Positions 7,138-16,101 of a DNA stretch of 64,000 nt are shown here, in pieces. Both the position numbers and the translations under genes were made by a program. Under the pieces are notes generated by a model. That model did not search any database, had not been told where the DNA came from, and was given only the letters and a program-made list of their open reading frames with translations. Origin of the DNA: Promethearchaeota archaeon (lineage in GTDB: Archaea; Asgardarchaeota; Lokiarchaeia; Sigyniarchaeales; SOKP01); NCBI GenBank assembly GCA_019057795.1, contig JAHLWS010000071.1:62001-126000 (forward strand), given 5' to 3'. How positions within the stretch are numbered: the first letter of the stretch is position 1; each line of letters begins with the position of its first letter.

Positions 7138-9774
7138 ATGAAACCAAAAGGGATTCTAACCTTAACTGGAAAAAATCTAAGATGTTTAGCTATGCCTTTA
7201 GGAGGCATCGGGACGGGATCTATTGCTATTGGTGGAGATGGACTTTTAAAGCAATGGCAAATTAATAATAATATAAATCATCGCTCATTTGTACCAAATT
7301 GTTTTTTTGCTATAAGAACACGCGAATTAAATAATTCAGATGGAAAGATAATTACACGCGCATTGATTAGTTCCAAACCTCACGAAGAACCTAATTTTAT
7401 CCCGGCTAAATCCATTGGGGATCACATAATAAGTAAAGAAATGAAAAAATTATTTAATGCGCTACCTGAAGTTGAGAACATTCAATTTGATGGCGAATAT
7501 CCCATTTCATTTTTGCAATTCAAGGATGCTTTACTCCCAATTGAGATTAATTTGAAAGCCTTTAATCCGTTTATACCTTTAGATCCAAAAAACTCTGGAT
7601 TACCAGTGATAATTTTTCAATTTCAAGTTAAGAACATTACTAAAGAGAATATTGAAGTAATTCTTTTGGGAAATTTATTAAATTTTATTGGATGGGATGG
7701 ACTAAAAACATTAAGGGGCGATTCTAACCCTCTATTTGGGGGTAATTTGAACCTTCACAAACGTGTGGGTAATTGGAATGCTATTCATATGAAATCAAAA
7801 TTACTTCTTAAAACCGATAAACGATACGGTGACTTAACACTAGCTATTGATCAACCTGATGCTATGGTATCAACTCAATGGGAAGATTTTGAAGATTTCT
7901 GGTCTCAATTTTCGAAAGAAGGCGTTTTGATGGAACCAAGTGAGGATGATATAAGTAAAATCGGAAAGACATATACAGGAAGCCTTGCAGCGAAAAAAGT
8001 CTTAAAACCCGATGAAGAAGCAGTAATCACGTTTTATTTGGCTTGGAACTTTCCAAATCGCTTTATGGATTGGCGTTTGAATAGGGCTTTATTTCCCGAT
8101 ACAAAAACAGAATACTGGATTGGAAATCGTTATAATGAGTGGTTTAACAATTCAATAAAAGTTATTGAATATGTGAGAGACAATTGGTCGTTTTTATTAG
8201 ACAACACATTTAGGTTTCACGAAGATTTTTTTTATAGTACACTTCCTTCTGAAGTATTGACTTCAATTTCTGCAACATTTTCGACAATTAGGACTCCAAC
8301 TTGTTTATGGATAAGAGATGGATCATTTTACGGATTTGAGGGATGCAACGGAGTTTCTACGGGAGAAAGATCAGGAGGAAGTTGCCCTCTAAATTGTACA
8401 CATGTTTGGAATTACGAATTTAGCCTAGCACATCTATTTCCTACCCTCGAAAGAACAATGCGAGTGACAGAATTTAAGACACAGCATAAATCAGGTTATA
8501 TACCTCATCGTGCTGTTATTCCATTGTACTTACCACAATTTGAAATGATTCCTGATCCTGGAGATGTCTCTCCTGCTATAGACGGAATGTTTGGAATGAT
8601 TTTAAAGATCTATCGAGATTTTCTAATCAGTGGCGATTTAAAATTCCTAGAGGAATCTTGGCCTAATATTCAAAACCTAATGGAGTACATACTAAAAGAT
8701 TACGACAATGATTTAGATGGCGTAATTTCTTGTGCTCAACCTAATACATACGATTGTTCTCTTTATGGCGTTAATACTTTTATAGGGTCGCTTTATTTAG
8801 TAGCACTTCTTGCTTGTGAACAAATCGCTACAAAATTAAATCTACCAGATTGGGCTAAGAAATGTAAGGGTATATTTGATTCTGGTCGTAAAATTCTTGA
8901 TAAAGAATGTTGGAATGGAGAATATTACATCCAAAAATACGACGAAATTAAAATAAAAGAATATCAATATGGAATTGGCTGTTTTTCTGACCAATTAGTT
9001 GGCCAATGGTGGGCATTTCACTTAGGTTTTGGATATATCTTGCCAGTTGAACATGTTGATAAGGCAATAGAATCTATAGTGAAATACAATTTTAAAGAAT
9101 CTCTTGAAGGAATAACCCAAACTCCAAGAATATTCGCGTCACCTACGGACCCTGGATTATTAATTTGCACCTGGCCTCATGGAAATAAACCTACGGTTCC
9201 AACATATTACACTGATGAAGTATGGACGGGAATTGAATATGAAATTGCTGCACTATGTATTTATACAAACCGTATCGATGACGGTTTAACGATTATTAAT
9301 TCGATTAGGAAAAGATACGATGGTTCACATAGAAATCCTTGGAACGAAGTAGAATGTGGCGATCACTATGTTAGGCCAATGTCATCGTGGACTTTGCTTC
9401 ACGCGTTAACGGGAATTTCTTACTCAGTTGAACTTAAACAGTTCTTACTCGCACCGAGAATAAACCCAACTAATTTTCAATCGTTTTTTATTACTAATAC
9501 TGCTTGGGGTAAAGTGAATCAAGAACTAAGTGAAGGAAGATTAAATTTTTCTATATGTGTTTCTTATGGAAACCTCGATCTTAAATCAATTCTCTTGAAA
9601 TCTATAGAAAAACTCAATTTTGATAAAATCAAATATTGCAAAATATTAAGCCCTAAAAAGGAGGATAATATAATAAACGCAAAATTAATTCGCAATAATT
9701 CAGGTATAGAAATTTCTCTTTCAGAAACAATTTCTATTAAAGAAAATCAAAAACTTCTAATTGAATTAATTTAA
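7138..9774 (+). CDS. GH116-family beta-glucosidase (GBA2-like)
   Basis: 878 residues. The N-terminal beta-sandwich opens with MPLGGIGTGSIAIGGDGLLKQWQINN, the hallmark of GBA2/DUF608 proteins, and the second half is the (alpha/alpha)6 catalytic barrel. CTHVWNYE427 carries the expected nucleophile. NTYD539 probably holds the acid/base aspartate, assigned by motif and not by alignment. DPGDVSPAIDGMFG and DQLVGQWWAFHLG are further family signatures. There is no signal peptide, so cytosolic hydrolysis of beta-glucosides is likely. It stands alone, divergent from purD; no sugar transporter is adjacent. Confidence 0.88.
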   Translation: MKPKGILTLTGKNLRCLAMPLGGIGTGSIAIGGDGLLKQWQINNNINHRSFVPNCFFAIRTRELNNSDGKIITRALISSKPHEEPNFIPAKSIGDHIISKEMKKLFNALPEVENIQFDGEYPISFLQFKDALLPIEINLKAFNPFIPLDPKNSGLPVIIFQFQVKNITKENIEVILLGNLLNFIGWDGLKTLRGDSNPLFGGNLNLHKRVGNWNAIHMKSKLLLKTDKRYGDLTLAIDQPDAMVSTQWEDFEDFWSQFSKEGVLMEPSEDDISKIGKTYTGSLAAKKVLKPDEEAVITFYLAWNFPNRFMDWRLNRALFPDTKTEYWIGNRYNEWFNNSIKVIEYVRDNWSFLLDNTFRFHEDFFYSTLPSEVLTSISATFSTIRTPTCLWIRDGSFYGFEGCNGVSTGERSGGSCPLNCTHVWNYEFSLAHLFPTLERTMRVTEFKTQHKSGYIPHRAVIPLYLPQFEMIPDPGDVSPAIDGMFGMILKIYRDFLISGDLKFLEESWPNIQNLMEYILKDYDNDLDGVISCAQPNTYDCSLYGVNTFIGSLYLVALLACEQIATKLNLPDWAKKCKGIFDSGRKILDKECWNGEYYIQKYDEIKIKEYQYGIGCFSDQLVGQWWAFHLGFGYILPVEHVDKAIESIVKYNFKESLEGITQTPRIFASPTDPGLLICTWPHGNKPTVPTYYTDEVWTGIEYEIAALCIYTNRIDDGLTIINSIRKRYDGSHRNPWNEVECGDHYVRPMSSWTLLHALTGISYSVELKQFLLAPRINPTNFQSFFITNTAWGKVNQELSEGRLNFSICVSYGNLDLKSILLKSIEKLNFDKIKYCKILSPKKEDNIINAKLIRNNSGIEISLSETISIKENQKLLIELI

Positions 9775-9857
9775 ACTAGATATACTGCTCACGAATGCTA
9801 AGATGTCCATAAATATAAAGATTTCTTAAGAATAAATGCCCATATTTGATTATATCA

Positions 9858-10433
9858 TTAAACTTTTTGACCACAACTTGCACAAAATTTTGCTTCCTCG
9901 TGCAATTCTATTCCACAATTCGAGCAATGCTTAGCTAATTTAGTTTCTTGAATTTCATTTAATTTTTCTGCTACATTCGATCCACAGTGAGGGCAAAATT
10001 TTGCATCGTCAATTATTTCTGTATGACAATAAGGACAATTTACTTTGGAAACCGGTTTATCAACGATTGGTTTGGATAGTAAAGATATAGTTTTTTTAGG
10101 CGCTTGAGTCGTTCCAGCTTGAACTATAAATGGGAATGTAATGTTGTGACCCCTCTTAGTCGTAAGTGTAGCAGTTAAATCATAAACTCCATTTTCTTTA
10201 ACTAATATTGTAAATAGACGATTTTTACTATGATGCTTTGCAATTCCACCATACCATTCTGATTTAACTAATAACCTAACCTGGGATGGCACGGACAACC
10301 TTACTCTTACTTGAGGCATATAATTTTCAGTAAGATTTTGAACAGTGAGATAGAATTCTTTACGTCTACCTAAACTTACATTAAGTGCGTCGACGTTACC
10401 TTTTAAACTAATGGTAAAATCTGATTCTGACAT
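9858..10433 (-). CDS. beta-sandwich protein with two C-terminal zinc ribbons
   Basis: 191 residues. Residues 1-110 look like an Ig/arrestin-type beta domain (FYLTVQNLTENYMPQVRVRL, and GVYDLTATLTTKRGHNITFPF). Two double-CxxC zinc ribbons follow: CPYCHTEIIDDAKFCPHCG and CSNCGIELHEEAKFCASCG. No membrane segment. Likely a protein-interaction adaptor; no partner is suggested by its isolated position. Confidence 0.65.
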   Translation of the reverse strand: MSESDFTISLKGNVDALNVSLGRRKEFYLTVQNLTENYMPQVRVRLSVPSQVRLLVKSEWYGGIAKHHSKNRLFTILVKENGVYDLTATLTTKRGHNITFPFIVQAGTTQAPKKTISLLSKPIVDKPVSKVNCPYCHTEIIDDAKFCPHCGSNVAEKLNEIQETKLAKHCSNCGIELHEEAKFCASCGQKV

Positions 10434-10620
10434 TTTTATAATCCTTTTCTTTTAATTTTGTTTAGATAATTTGAATATTTATTTGTTTATGTTATTTTAA
10501 ATCATTTTTAAAAATTAATGTTTCTTCTTATAGGAATTAAATAAATATTATTATATATAAAATTCATAGTCCAATTTTTTATATGTAAAAAAAAATTAAA
10601 AAAGATTAAAGTTAAACTAT

Positions 10621-11772
10621 TTATTTTTTATATACTCCGTAAGTCTTGCAGGTATCTATCATTGCTTTAACATTTTCGAGTTTTGCGTCGTCTGGAATCT
10701 CGGCTCCAACAAATAACCCTCCTCCTTCGGCACATTTGTCAATAATTTCTTTTGTTTGCTTTTCGATCATAGCAGGCGTTCCCAAGGTAAATAGGGAAGG
10801 TTTGAGATTTCCTTGAATGCATATATGGTCTCCAAGGATTTCCTTGGCTTTGAATATATCTGTTCTTTCGTCCATATGTAAATATAATTTGCCCTTTGGT
10901 AATTCTTTAAGGTAATGTAATCGATCTGTCCAATCCGTATCCAAATGCATTTGAACTATATATCCATTGTTCACATATTTCGAAACCATTTTCTTAAAAT
11001 AAGGCCAATAAAGTTCTTCAAAATGTTTTATTGAAATGAAATCAGAGCTAGCCCTTGCTCCACCAACTATAAGAGTTTTTCCACCACTCATCGAAGCTCC
11101 GTATTCCCCCATTAATATTAAGTTATCAATCAGAAAATCGCTTGCTTCTATTATTTTATCAGGATATCGATATATATCTTTCATAAAATTAGTAGAACCT
11201 CGAAATACAGAGAATAGTTCGAAGGGAATAGCACCACCTCCATCACTAAATGTAGGAACCTGAAAATAATTCCACCACCTTTCTGTATTTTCAGCAACTT
11301 TCGCTCCAATTTTACCTAGTTTTGCCATATCTTTTATTCCGGCTCTTTTAAAATTAGCGAGCCATAAGAAACCTTCATCAATTATTTTATCGTAATCTGA
11401 TGCTTTCATGAAAGGATCATCAAGACTTTGTTCAACAAGTTGAGGAAACTCTTTTTGCCCTAACATCCGTCCAGGTAATCTCCAGTCAAGGTAAAACATA
11501 GAAAAAATATCAGGAAATGGGTTTACATGCATCATATACATTCCACCACCAGCCATAGCTATGTCATATCCCCCTAACTTGTGGTAAATCCATTCGTAAG
11601 CTTCCTGTGATTTGTCTGGATCCTCAATCATCTCTTGGGCTGTAACATCGTAATAGGAAACAGGTAGGTAATCTATTAACGGCCAGACGGGAACCCTATC
11701 GGGCTCTTTTAAAGCCATTGCTGTTAACACTCTTTCAACCGAAGTCATAGGTTCTTCTTTAATAGGCTCCAT
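10621..11772 (-). CDS. UroD-family (MtaA/MtbA-like) methyltransferase
   Basis: 383 residues of the uroporphyrinogen-decarboxylase fold, opening with SVERVLTAMALKEPDRVPVWP. It lies 2 bases behind a corrinoid protein in one operon, so it most likely moves a methyl group between the corrinoid and a thiol or C1 carrier and is not a heme enzyme. Zinc-ligand-like HxD and EGGGLFVGAEIP elements are near the C-terminus. The substrate cannot be told from sequence. No substrate-specific MtxB-type subunit is present in the window. Confidence 0.75.
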   Translation of the reverse strand: MEPIKEEPMTSVERVLTAMALKEPDRVPVWPLIDYLPVSYYDVTAQEMIEDPDKSQEAYEWIYHKLGGYDIAMAGGGMYMMHVNPFPDIFSMFYLDWRLPGRMLGQKEFPQLVEQSLDDPFMKASDYDKIIDEGFLWLANFKRAGIKDMAKLGKIGAKVAENTERWWNYFQVPTFSDGGGAIPFELFSVFRGSTNFMKDIYRYPDKIIEASDFLIDNLILMGEYGASMSGGKTLIVGGARASSDFISIKHFEELYWPYFKKMVSKYVNNGYIVQMHLDTDWTDRLHYLKELPKGKLYLHMDERTDIFKAKEILGDHICIQGNLKPSLFTLGTPAMIEKQTKEIIDKCAEGGGLFVGAEIPDDAKLENVKAMIDTCKTYGVYKK

Positions 11773-11774
11773 TT

Positions 11775-12416
11775 TTACCCCTCCCTCAACCAGTTAGTTA
11801 CTATCTTTACGCCCTTAAATGCATTATCGGTATATGCGTCAGCTCCTACTTCTTTCATCCACATCTCATCAACGGGTAATCCTCCAATAATAATTTTTAC
11901 TTCCCCTCTCAATCCAGCCGATTTTAATGCTTCAGTTGTTTCTTTCATTGAATCAAGTGCTACTGTTAATAATCCGGAATAAGCAACTATATCTGCTTTA
12001 GTTTCTTTAACTTTATTAATAAATTTTTCGGCGGCTATATCAACTCCTAAATCATGAACTTCAAATCCTGCTGCTTGTAAAAGAGTTACAAAAATATTCT
12101 TCCCGATATCATGTACATCCCCTTTAACTGTTCCTATTACAACTACTCCCAAACTCTCACTCGTTTCGGATCCTTCTTTCATTGCCGTTTCAAGAATTTT
12201 AGCTGATTGCTGGAAAATTTCGCCGGACATAACTAGTTCGGTTAAAAAGTATTCTTTTTTATTAAATCTTTCTCCAACAATTTCTACTCCTTTGCGTAAT
12301 ATATCGATAATTTCCTTTGGATTGACTCCTTCGTCGAGAACTTTTTTTACAAGCGTATAAGATTTCTCTTCTTCTAATTCTGTAATTGCTTGAAGAAGTT
12401 CTTCTTTAGCACCCAT
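11775..12416 (-). CDS. methyltransferase corrinoid protein (MtbC/MttC-like)
   Basis: 213 residues: an N-terminal helical cap (about 1-88) and a B12-binding Rossmann domain with the cobalt-ligand motif D100VH102DIG105, followed by the SGLLT and GGLPV loops. This is the shuttle that carries a methyl-cobalamin between a substrate methyltransferase and an acceptor methyltransferase. Its ATG overlaps the stop codon of the small gene upstream (TAATG), so the two are translationally coupled, and the UroD-like enzyme follows directly. Confidence 0.85.
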   Translation of the reverse strand: MGAKEELLQAITELEEEKSYTLVKKVLDEGVNPKEIIDILRKGVEIVGERFNKKEYFLTELVMSGEIFQQSAKILETAMKEGSETSESLGVVVIGTVKGDVHDIGKNIFVTLLQAAGFEVHDLGVDIAAEKFINKVKETKADIVAYSGLLTVALDSMKETTEALKSAGLRGEVKIIIGGLPVDEMWMKEVGADAYTDNAFKGVKIVTNWLREG

Positions 12417-12571
12417 TATTTATTTTTACCTCCCATTTTCTTTTTCATAAAAGCAAAAATTAAACGCCTCATTGAAAATTTCTTACCATTTTTGCCCCAA
12501 AGAACTTTACCTATTGCTTCATACATTTCATCTTCATCGGCATAATTTGGTTTTTTTGAAAATTCTTCCAT
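12416..12571 (-). CDS. 51-aa leader protein of the corrinoid operon
   Basis: ATG at 12571 is preceded by a strong GGAGGT at ideal spacing, and the stop overlaps the next gene's ATG. The product reads MEEFSKKPNYADEDEMYEAI then GKVLWGKNGKKFSMRRLIFA and a short lysine-rich end: acidic first half, very basic second half, with no membrane helix or cysteines. I do not recognise it. The strong ribosome site and coupling say it is translated. A role with the methyl-transfer proteins is inferred from position only. Confidence 0.7.
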   Translation of the reverse strand: MEEFSKKPNYADEDEMYEAIGKVLWGKNGKKFSMRRLIFAFMKKKMGGKNK

Positions 12572-12719
12572 TTTAATACCTCCAAATTTCTAATTTTTTG
12601 ATTTTTATTCTGTCTTAAATTATATATATTTTAAATTTTTTAAAAATTTTTAAAATAAATCATTAATCTTTAAGATATCTTATCTTATCTTATCAGATTA
12701 TTGATTTTCTTGGTATGAA

Positions 12720-12941
12720 TTACTTCTCTTTTTTCTTTCCCGCTATTTTGATATACATTAATACTCCCATAAAACCTCCCATAAATCCACTAATTAAACC
12801 ACTAATAGCATGATTTATTCCATTTATTAAATTATCTGTTGGAAATGGTATTACGAAAAAATTCATGAGGAAGCTCATTATAACTCCCATAATAGCTCCA
12901 ATTATTCCAGCTTTTAATGATTCCTTGACATTATTATTCAA
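12720..12941 (-). CDS. small glycine-zipper-like membrane protein
   Basis: 73 residues with two hydrophobic helices at about 10-32 and 43-66 containing GxxxG-type spacing (AGIIGAIMGV, GLISGFMGGFMG), joined by a polar loop, with a KKKEK end. The ATG has a GGAGG-type site a few bases upstream. Function unknown. Confidence 0.55.
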   Translation of the reverse strand: MNNNVKESLKAGIIGAIMGVIMSFLMNFFVIPFPTDNLINGINHAISGLISGFMGGFMGVLMYIKIAGKKKEK

Positions 12942-13092
12942 GATAGTATCCTCCTTATTTTTAATCTGTGTTTATTTATTATATTTTATTTATTTATTTG
13001 TTATTATAATTTTTATTCGTTCTTGAAACATATAAACTTTAAAGAAAAAAACATTATCGAATTAAATAATATTTTAATTTGCATTGATAAAA

Positions 13093-14235
13093 ATGTCAGA
13101 AGAAAAATATAGAAAAGCAGCAAATATAATCATAAAAGCAGGCTCGCTCCCTTTCCCGGTTAACGACACGTTGATTGAAATTTTAAAACTACTCCTTTCA
13201 GAGGAGGAATTAGAATTTATCAACGCTTTTCGTAGAAAAACCTCTCAGACGATGGAGCAGTTAATAAAGAGTAGTAAGCTGTCGGAAGCTCAAATTTTAG
13301 CGTTTATTAATCCTTTAGCTAAAAAAGGATTTATTTTTAATCAGCCGAGCTCAAAAGGTTTAATGGTCTATAGATTAATGCCAATAGTAATGGTCGGCGT
13401 TTTCGAATATATTTTTATGAAAAAAATCGAATTTTCTGAAACCGAAAAGAAAATAGCAAAAATGTTTGAAGTCTATTTTGACGAAGTAGCGGATTTTATT
13501 CAAGAAAATTACGATATGGTCTTACCCGTTTTTGAAAAAATGCTTCCGATAGATAGAACCTTGCCGAATCTAAACAAAAGCGTTCAAGGAGCTGAAATAG
13601 ACATCTCCATCAATGAAGCTATAGATGTTCCTGAAGAAATAGTTTTGCCAATTCAAAAAGTCGAGGAAATCATTGAGAAATATGATGTTATCGCAGTAGG
13701 GCATTGTTTTTGTAGACACCACAGAGATTTACTAGGAAAACCATGTAAGCAAACAGACCTTAGAGAAAACTGCTTTACTTTCGGCAAATCGGCAAAATAT
13801 GTGACTGAACAAGGTTTTGCTCGTTTAGTATCAAAAGAAGAAGCGCTAAAAATAATGAAAGCGTCTGAGGAGAATGGACTAGTGCATAAAGCCTTTCATC
13901 CACATTCCGATATAAAAAAAGACGAGACTAGCATATGTAATTGCTGTAACGATTGTTGTGGGACAATAGAATGGTGGAAAATGGGGCTAGCCGCTATGAT
14001 TAATTCGACCAATTATCTAGCACAAGTAAACGAAGATTTATGTGTGGGATGTGGAACATGTGTAGAATATTGCTCTGTAGATGCCATTAAATTGGACGAT
14101 AACAATATCGCACGAGTTATATCCGAATTTTGTATTGGATGTGGAGTTTGCTCTCATTTTTGTCCAGAAAACGCAATTTCGCTTTTAGAAGGTATGAGGA
14201 AAGTCTTTGTACCTCCGCCTAGGTTGAGAAAATAA
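13093..14235 (+). CDS. winged-helix protein with two [4Fe-4S] ferredoxin motifs
   Basis: About 380 residues starting at MSEEKYRKAAN; an in-frame TTG 9 bases earlier is less likely. Residues about 40-105 look like a winged helix (TMEQLIKSSKLSEAQILAFINPLAKKGFI). The middle holds unusual cysteines (HCFCRHH, then KPCKQ, CFTFG and CNCCNDCCG). The C-terminus has two ferredoxin clusters, CVGCGTCVEYCSVDAI and CIGCGVCSHFCPENAI. It could be a redox-sensing regulator or an electron donor; proximity to the corrinoid operon makes reductive reactivation of the corrinoid one possibility. The genes are divergently placed, so the link is weak. Confidence 0.7.
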   Translation: MSEEKYRKAANIIIKAGSLPFPVNDTLIEILKLLLSEEELEFINAFRRKTSQTMEQLIKSSKLSEAQILAFINPLAKKGFIFNQPSSKGLMVYRLMPIVMVGVFEYIFMKKIEFSETEKKIAKMFEVYFDEVADFIQENYDMVLPVFEKMLPIDRTLPNLNKSVQGAEIDISINEAIDVPEEIVLPIQKVEEIIEKYDVIAVGHCFCRHHRDLLGKPCKQTDLRENCFTFGKSAKYVTEQGFARLVSKEEALKIMKASEENGLVHKAFHPHSDIKKDETSICNCCNDCCGTIEWWKMGLAAMINSTNYLAQVNEDLCVGCGTCVEYCSVDAIKLDDNNIARVISEFCIGCGVCSHFCPENAISLLEGMRKVFVPPPRLRK

Positions 14236-14272
14236 ACTTTTATAACTTTAGCGCCAAAAATTTTTATTATTA

Positions 14273-15016
14273 TTATCCTTTAATTTTTTGCTTGAATATC
14301 TCTATTGTATCTGAAATTTCAGTTAATCTTATTGAAAACTCTTTTGGTTTCAATTTCTTTAAATTTTCAAAATTTTCAATAATTTCTCTTAATTCATCAA
14401 TCCAAACTTTCATAAGCAATTCGCTTTCTTTTCCTTGAATTAGTTTCCTTAAAGCTTTGGTTATTGAGGTATTAATTTTATCCATGAGTTTTTTTTCATT
14501 TACCGTGTATGATATCCTCAAAACATCTTGTTGGGTTTTAAGAGTTTCAACATCTTCTTTCATTTGAGATTTATTTTTTAGTAGTTGCTGGTTAAGTTTA
14601 TTAATCTTATCCACGATGATTTCTTCTTGTGTTTTAATAGTTTGCTCCATCCTTTCTAGATTAAACGAGATATCCTTTTTTATTGCTGAAATCTCTTCTT
14701 TTGCAGATTGCTCCATCCGTTCTAGATTAAACGAGATATCCTTTTTCATTACTGAAATCTCTTTTTTTGCAGATTTTATAGATGTTTCTAATTTAGTCAT
14801 TTGATCCGTTAACTTTTGAATAGTTTCAGAGTTTTTTTTTATCGAATCTATTTTATCTTGAACTTTATCAAATCGTTCTTCTAAATTTTTTACTTTTTTT
14901 GGCACGCTTTTTAACGAATCGATTGCGTTGTTTAATTTTTTTGTTTGCTCAATTAAATTTTGAAAATCCTTAGGGGAAATTTCTTCTAGTTCATCTTTTT
15001 TAGGAATTTTGACCAC
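14273..15016 (-). CDS. long coiled-coil protein with a tandem 22-residue repeat
   Basis: 247 residues, nearly all heptad coiled coil from about 15 to 190, then a helical tail (ALRKLIQGKESELLMKVWIDELREIIENFENLKKL). The sequence KKDISFNLERMEQ appears twice, 22 residues apart. Its start overlaps the end of the preceding coiled-coil gene by 17 bases, and the GTPase is two genes upstream, so the three form one operon. Probably a structural or effector partner of the GTPase; that role is inferred. Confidence 0.65.
   Translation of the reverse strand: MVKIPKKDELEEISPKDFQNLIEQTKKLNNAIDSLKSVPKKVKNLEERFDKVQDKIDSIKKNSETIQKLTDQMTKLETSIKSAKKEISVMKKDISFNLERMEQSAKEEISAIKKDISFNLERMEQTIKTQEEIIVDKINKLNQQLLKNKSQMKEDVETLKTQQDVLRISYTVNEKKLMDKINTSITKALRKLIQGKESELLMKVWIDELREIIENFENLKKLKPKEFSIRLTEISDTIEIFKQKIKG
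14643..14774 (-). repeat. two tandem 66-bp repeats inside the coiled-coil gene
   Basis: The unit that begins tgctccatcc at 14643 begins again at 14709, with only a handful of substitutions and one exact period of 66 bases (22 codons). The near-identity points to a recent duplication that lengthened the coiled coil by three heptads plus one residue. Confidence 0.85.
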
Positions 15017-15482
15017 CTTTTATATCTTTTTCAGCTTTTTTTTTACTAACTTCTTCGATTGCTTGTAGCTCTAATATTGAGTCTAGTTTTAATTCGAAAT
15101 CTTTTTTAAAATTTGTTAGCTCATCTAAGGTTTTATCGATATTAACGATAAGCGAATCAATTGGACTTTTTTTTAGATTATTAATAATATCTGAAATCAT
15201 CGCTATGTTATTACCGAACGCATTAACAATATTTTCCTTAATTTCGTTAATATCGATGCCGCTTTCGTTAATCTTTTTAAGATCAATGATTTCTTTAAGA
15301 GTGACAATATCATTCTCAGAAGATTTTATAATTTTTTTTATAATTTTTGGAGTTATAATTCTATGAAGCTTACTTGAATCGATTTCTTCTAAATTAATAA
15401 TTAATTGTTGAAATTCTTCCTCTTTTTTCTTAATTAAATCAAGAAATTGCTTATAAACTCTTTTAAATTGTAAGTCATTACT
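15000..15482 (-). CDS. coiled-coil protein downstream of the GTPase, start codon not found
   Basis: From the GTPase stop codon onward the same frame stays open for about 160 codons: SNDLQFKRVYKQFLDLIKKK, then a helical region with PKIIKKIIKSSENDIVTLKE, ending KKKAEKDIKGGQNS. It has the same helical, lysine/glutamate-rich character throughout. The first ATG (15200) lies 94 codons in; no GTG or TTG precedes it. An out-of-frame ATG at the GTPase stop would need a one-base frameshift. Either the gene has an indel near its start, uses an unusual start, or is made by read-through of the GTPase stop. Starting at 15200 would give only 66 residues. Confidence 0.55.
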   Translation of the reverse strand, partial: SNDLQFKRVYKQFLDLIKKKEEEFQQLIINLEEIDSSKLHRIITPKIIKKIIKSSENDIVTLKEIIDLKKINESGIDINEIKENIVNAFGNNIAMISDIINNLKKSPIDSLIVNIDKTLDELTNFKKDFELKLDSILELQAIEEVSKKKAEKDIKGGQNS

Positions 15483-16013
15483 TTATTCTTCTAGTTTTCT
15501 TAAAAAGTCTAATACGACCAAAGAAAATACCTCAGAAATATTATCTTGAGATTTCGCTGATATGAAAATAATGGGATAACCTTCGATATGGTATTGGCGA
15601 ATGATATTTAAGAGAATTTCAAATTCTTCTGGTTTTATCAAATCTGATTTGTTTCCTATTAAATAGATGGTACATTCAGGAGAAAAATTAGATAAATTTT
15701 TTAGATATGTTTTTTTGATTTCTTGTAATGTTTCTTTAGGATTATTTAAGTCAAAAATCAAAAAAACGGCGTCTAAATTACTGAAAAATACTGGATTCAA
15801 CGGATTAAAACTTCGTTGCCCCCCGATATCCCATATATTCAATCTAATATGAATATTTTCTAACTTATACTCCTTTCTGGCAATATTTGACCCTATGGTT
15901 GGGATATACATCGAGGGAAAATCTTTACCTACAAAAGCATTCACTACTGAGGTTTTACCAAACCCCCAAAGTCCCAATATAGTGAGTTTGATGTTTATCT
16001 CAGAGACAATCAT
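15483..16013 (-). CDS. Ras/Arf-like small GTPase
   Basis: 176 residues, a minimal G domain. G1 is G14LWGFGKT21, the G2 threonine is in YIPTIGSN, G3 is WDIGGQ, G4 is NKSD and G5 is ISAKS. The WDIGGQ and the hydrophobic LNIWDIGGQRSFNPLNPVFF region resemble Arf and Rab-type Asgard GTPases. There is no C-terminal cysteine for prenylation. It heads an operon with two coiled-coil proteins. A glutamine at the Ras-Q61 position suggests it can hydrolyse GTP. Confidence 0.9.
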   Translation of the reverse strand: MIVSEINIKLTILGLWGFGKTSVVNAFVGKDFPSMYIPTIGSNIARKEYKLENIHIRLNIWDIGGQRSFNPLNPVFFSNLDAVFLIFDLNNPKETLQEIKKTYLKNLSNFSPECTIYLIGNKSDLIKPEEFEILLNIIRQYHIEGYPIIFISAKSQDNISEVFSLVVLDFLRKLEE

Positions 16014-16101
16014 AATTGCTCACTTGATAAAAAATATTTAATTTAACAATTTAATAGAATATAACAAGAGATTTATTTAAATATGCTCTATCTAAAAATG
16101 C

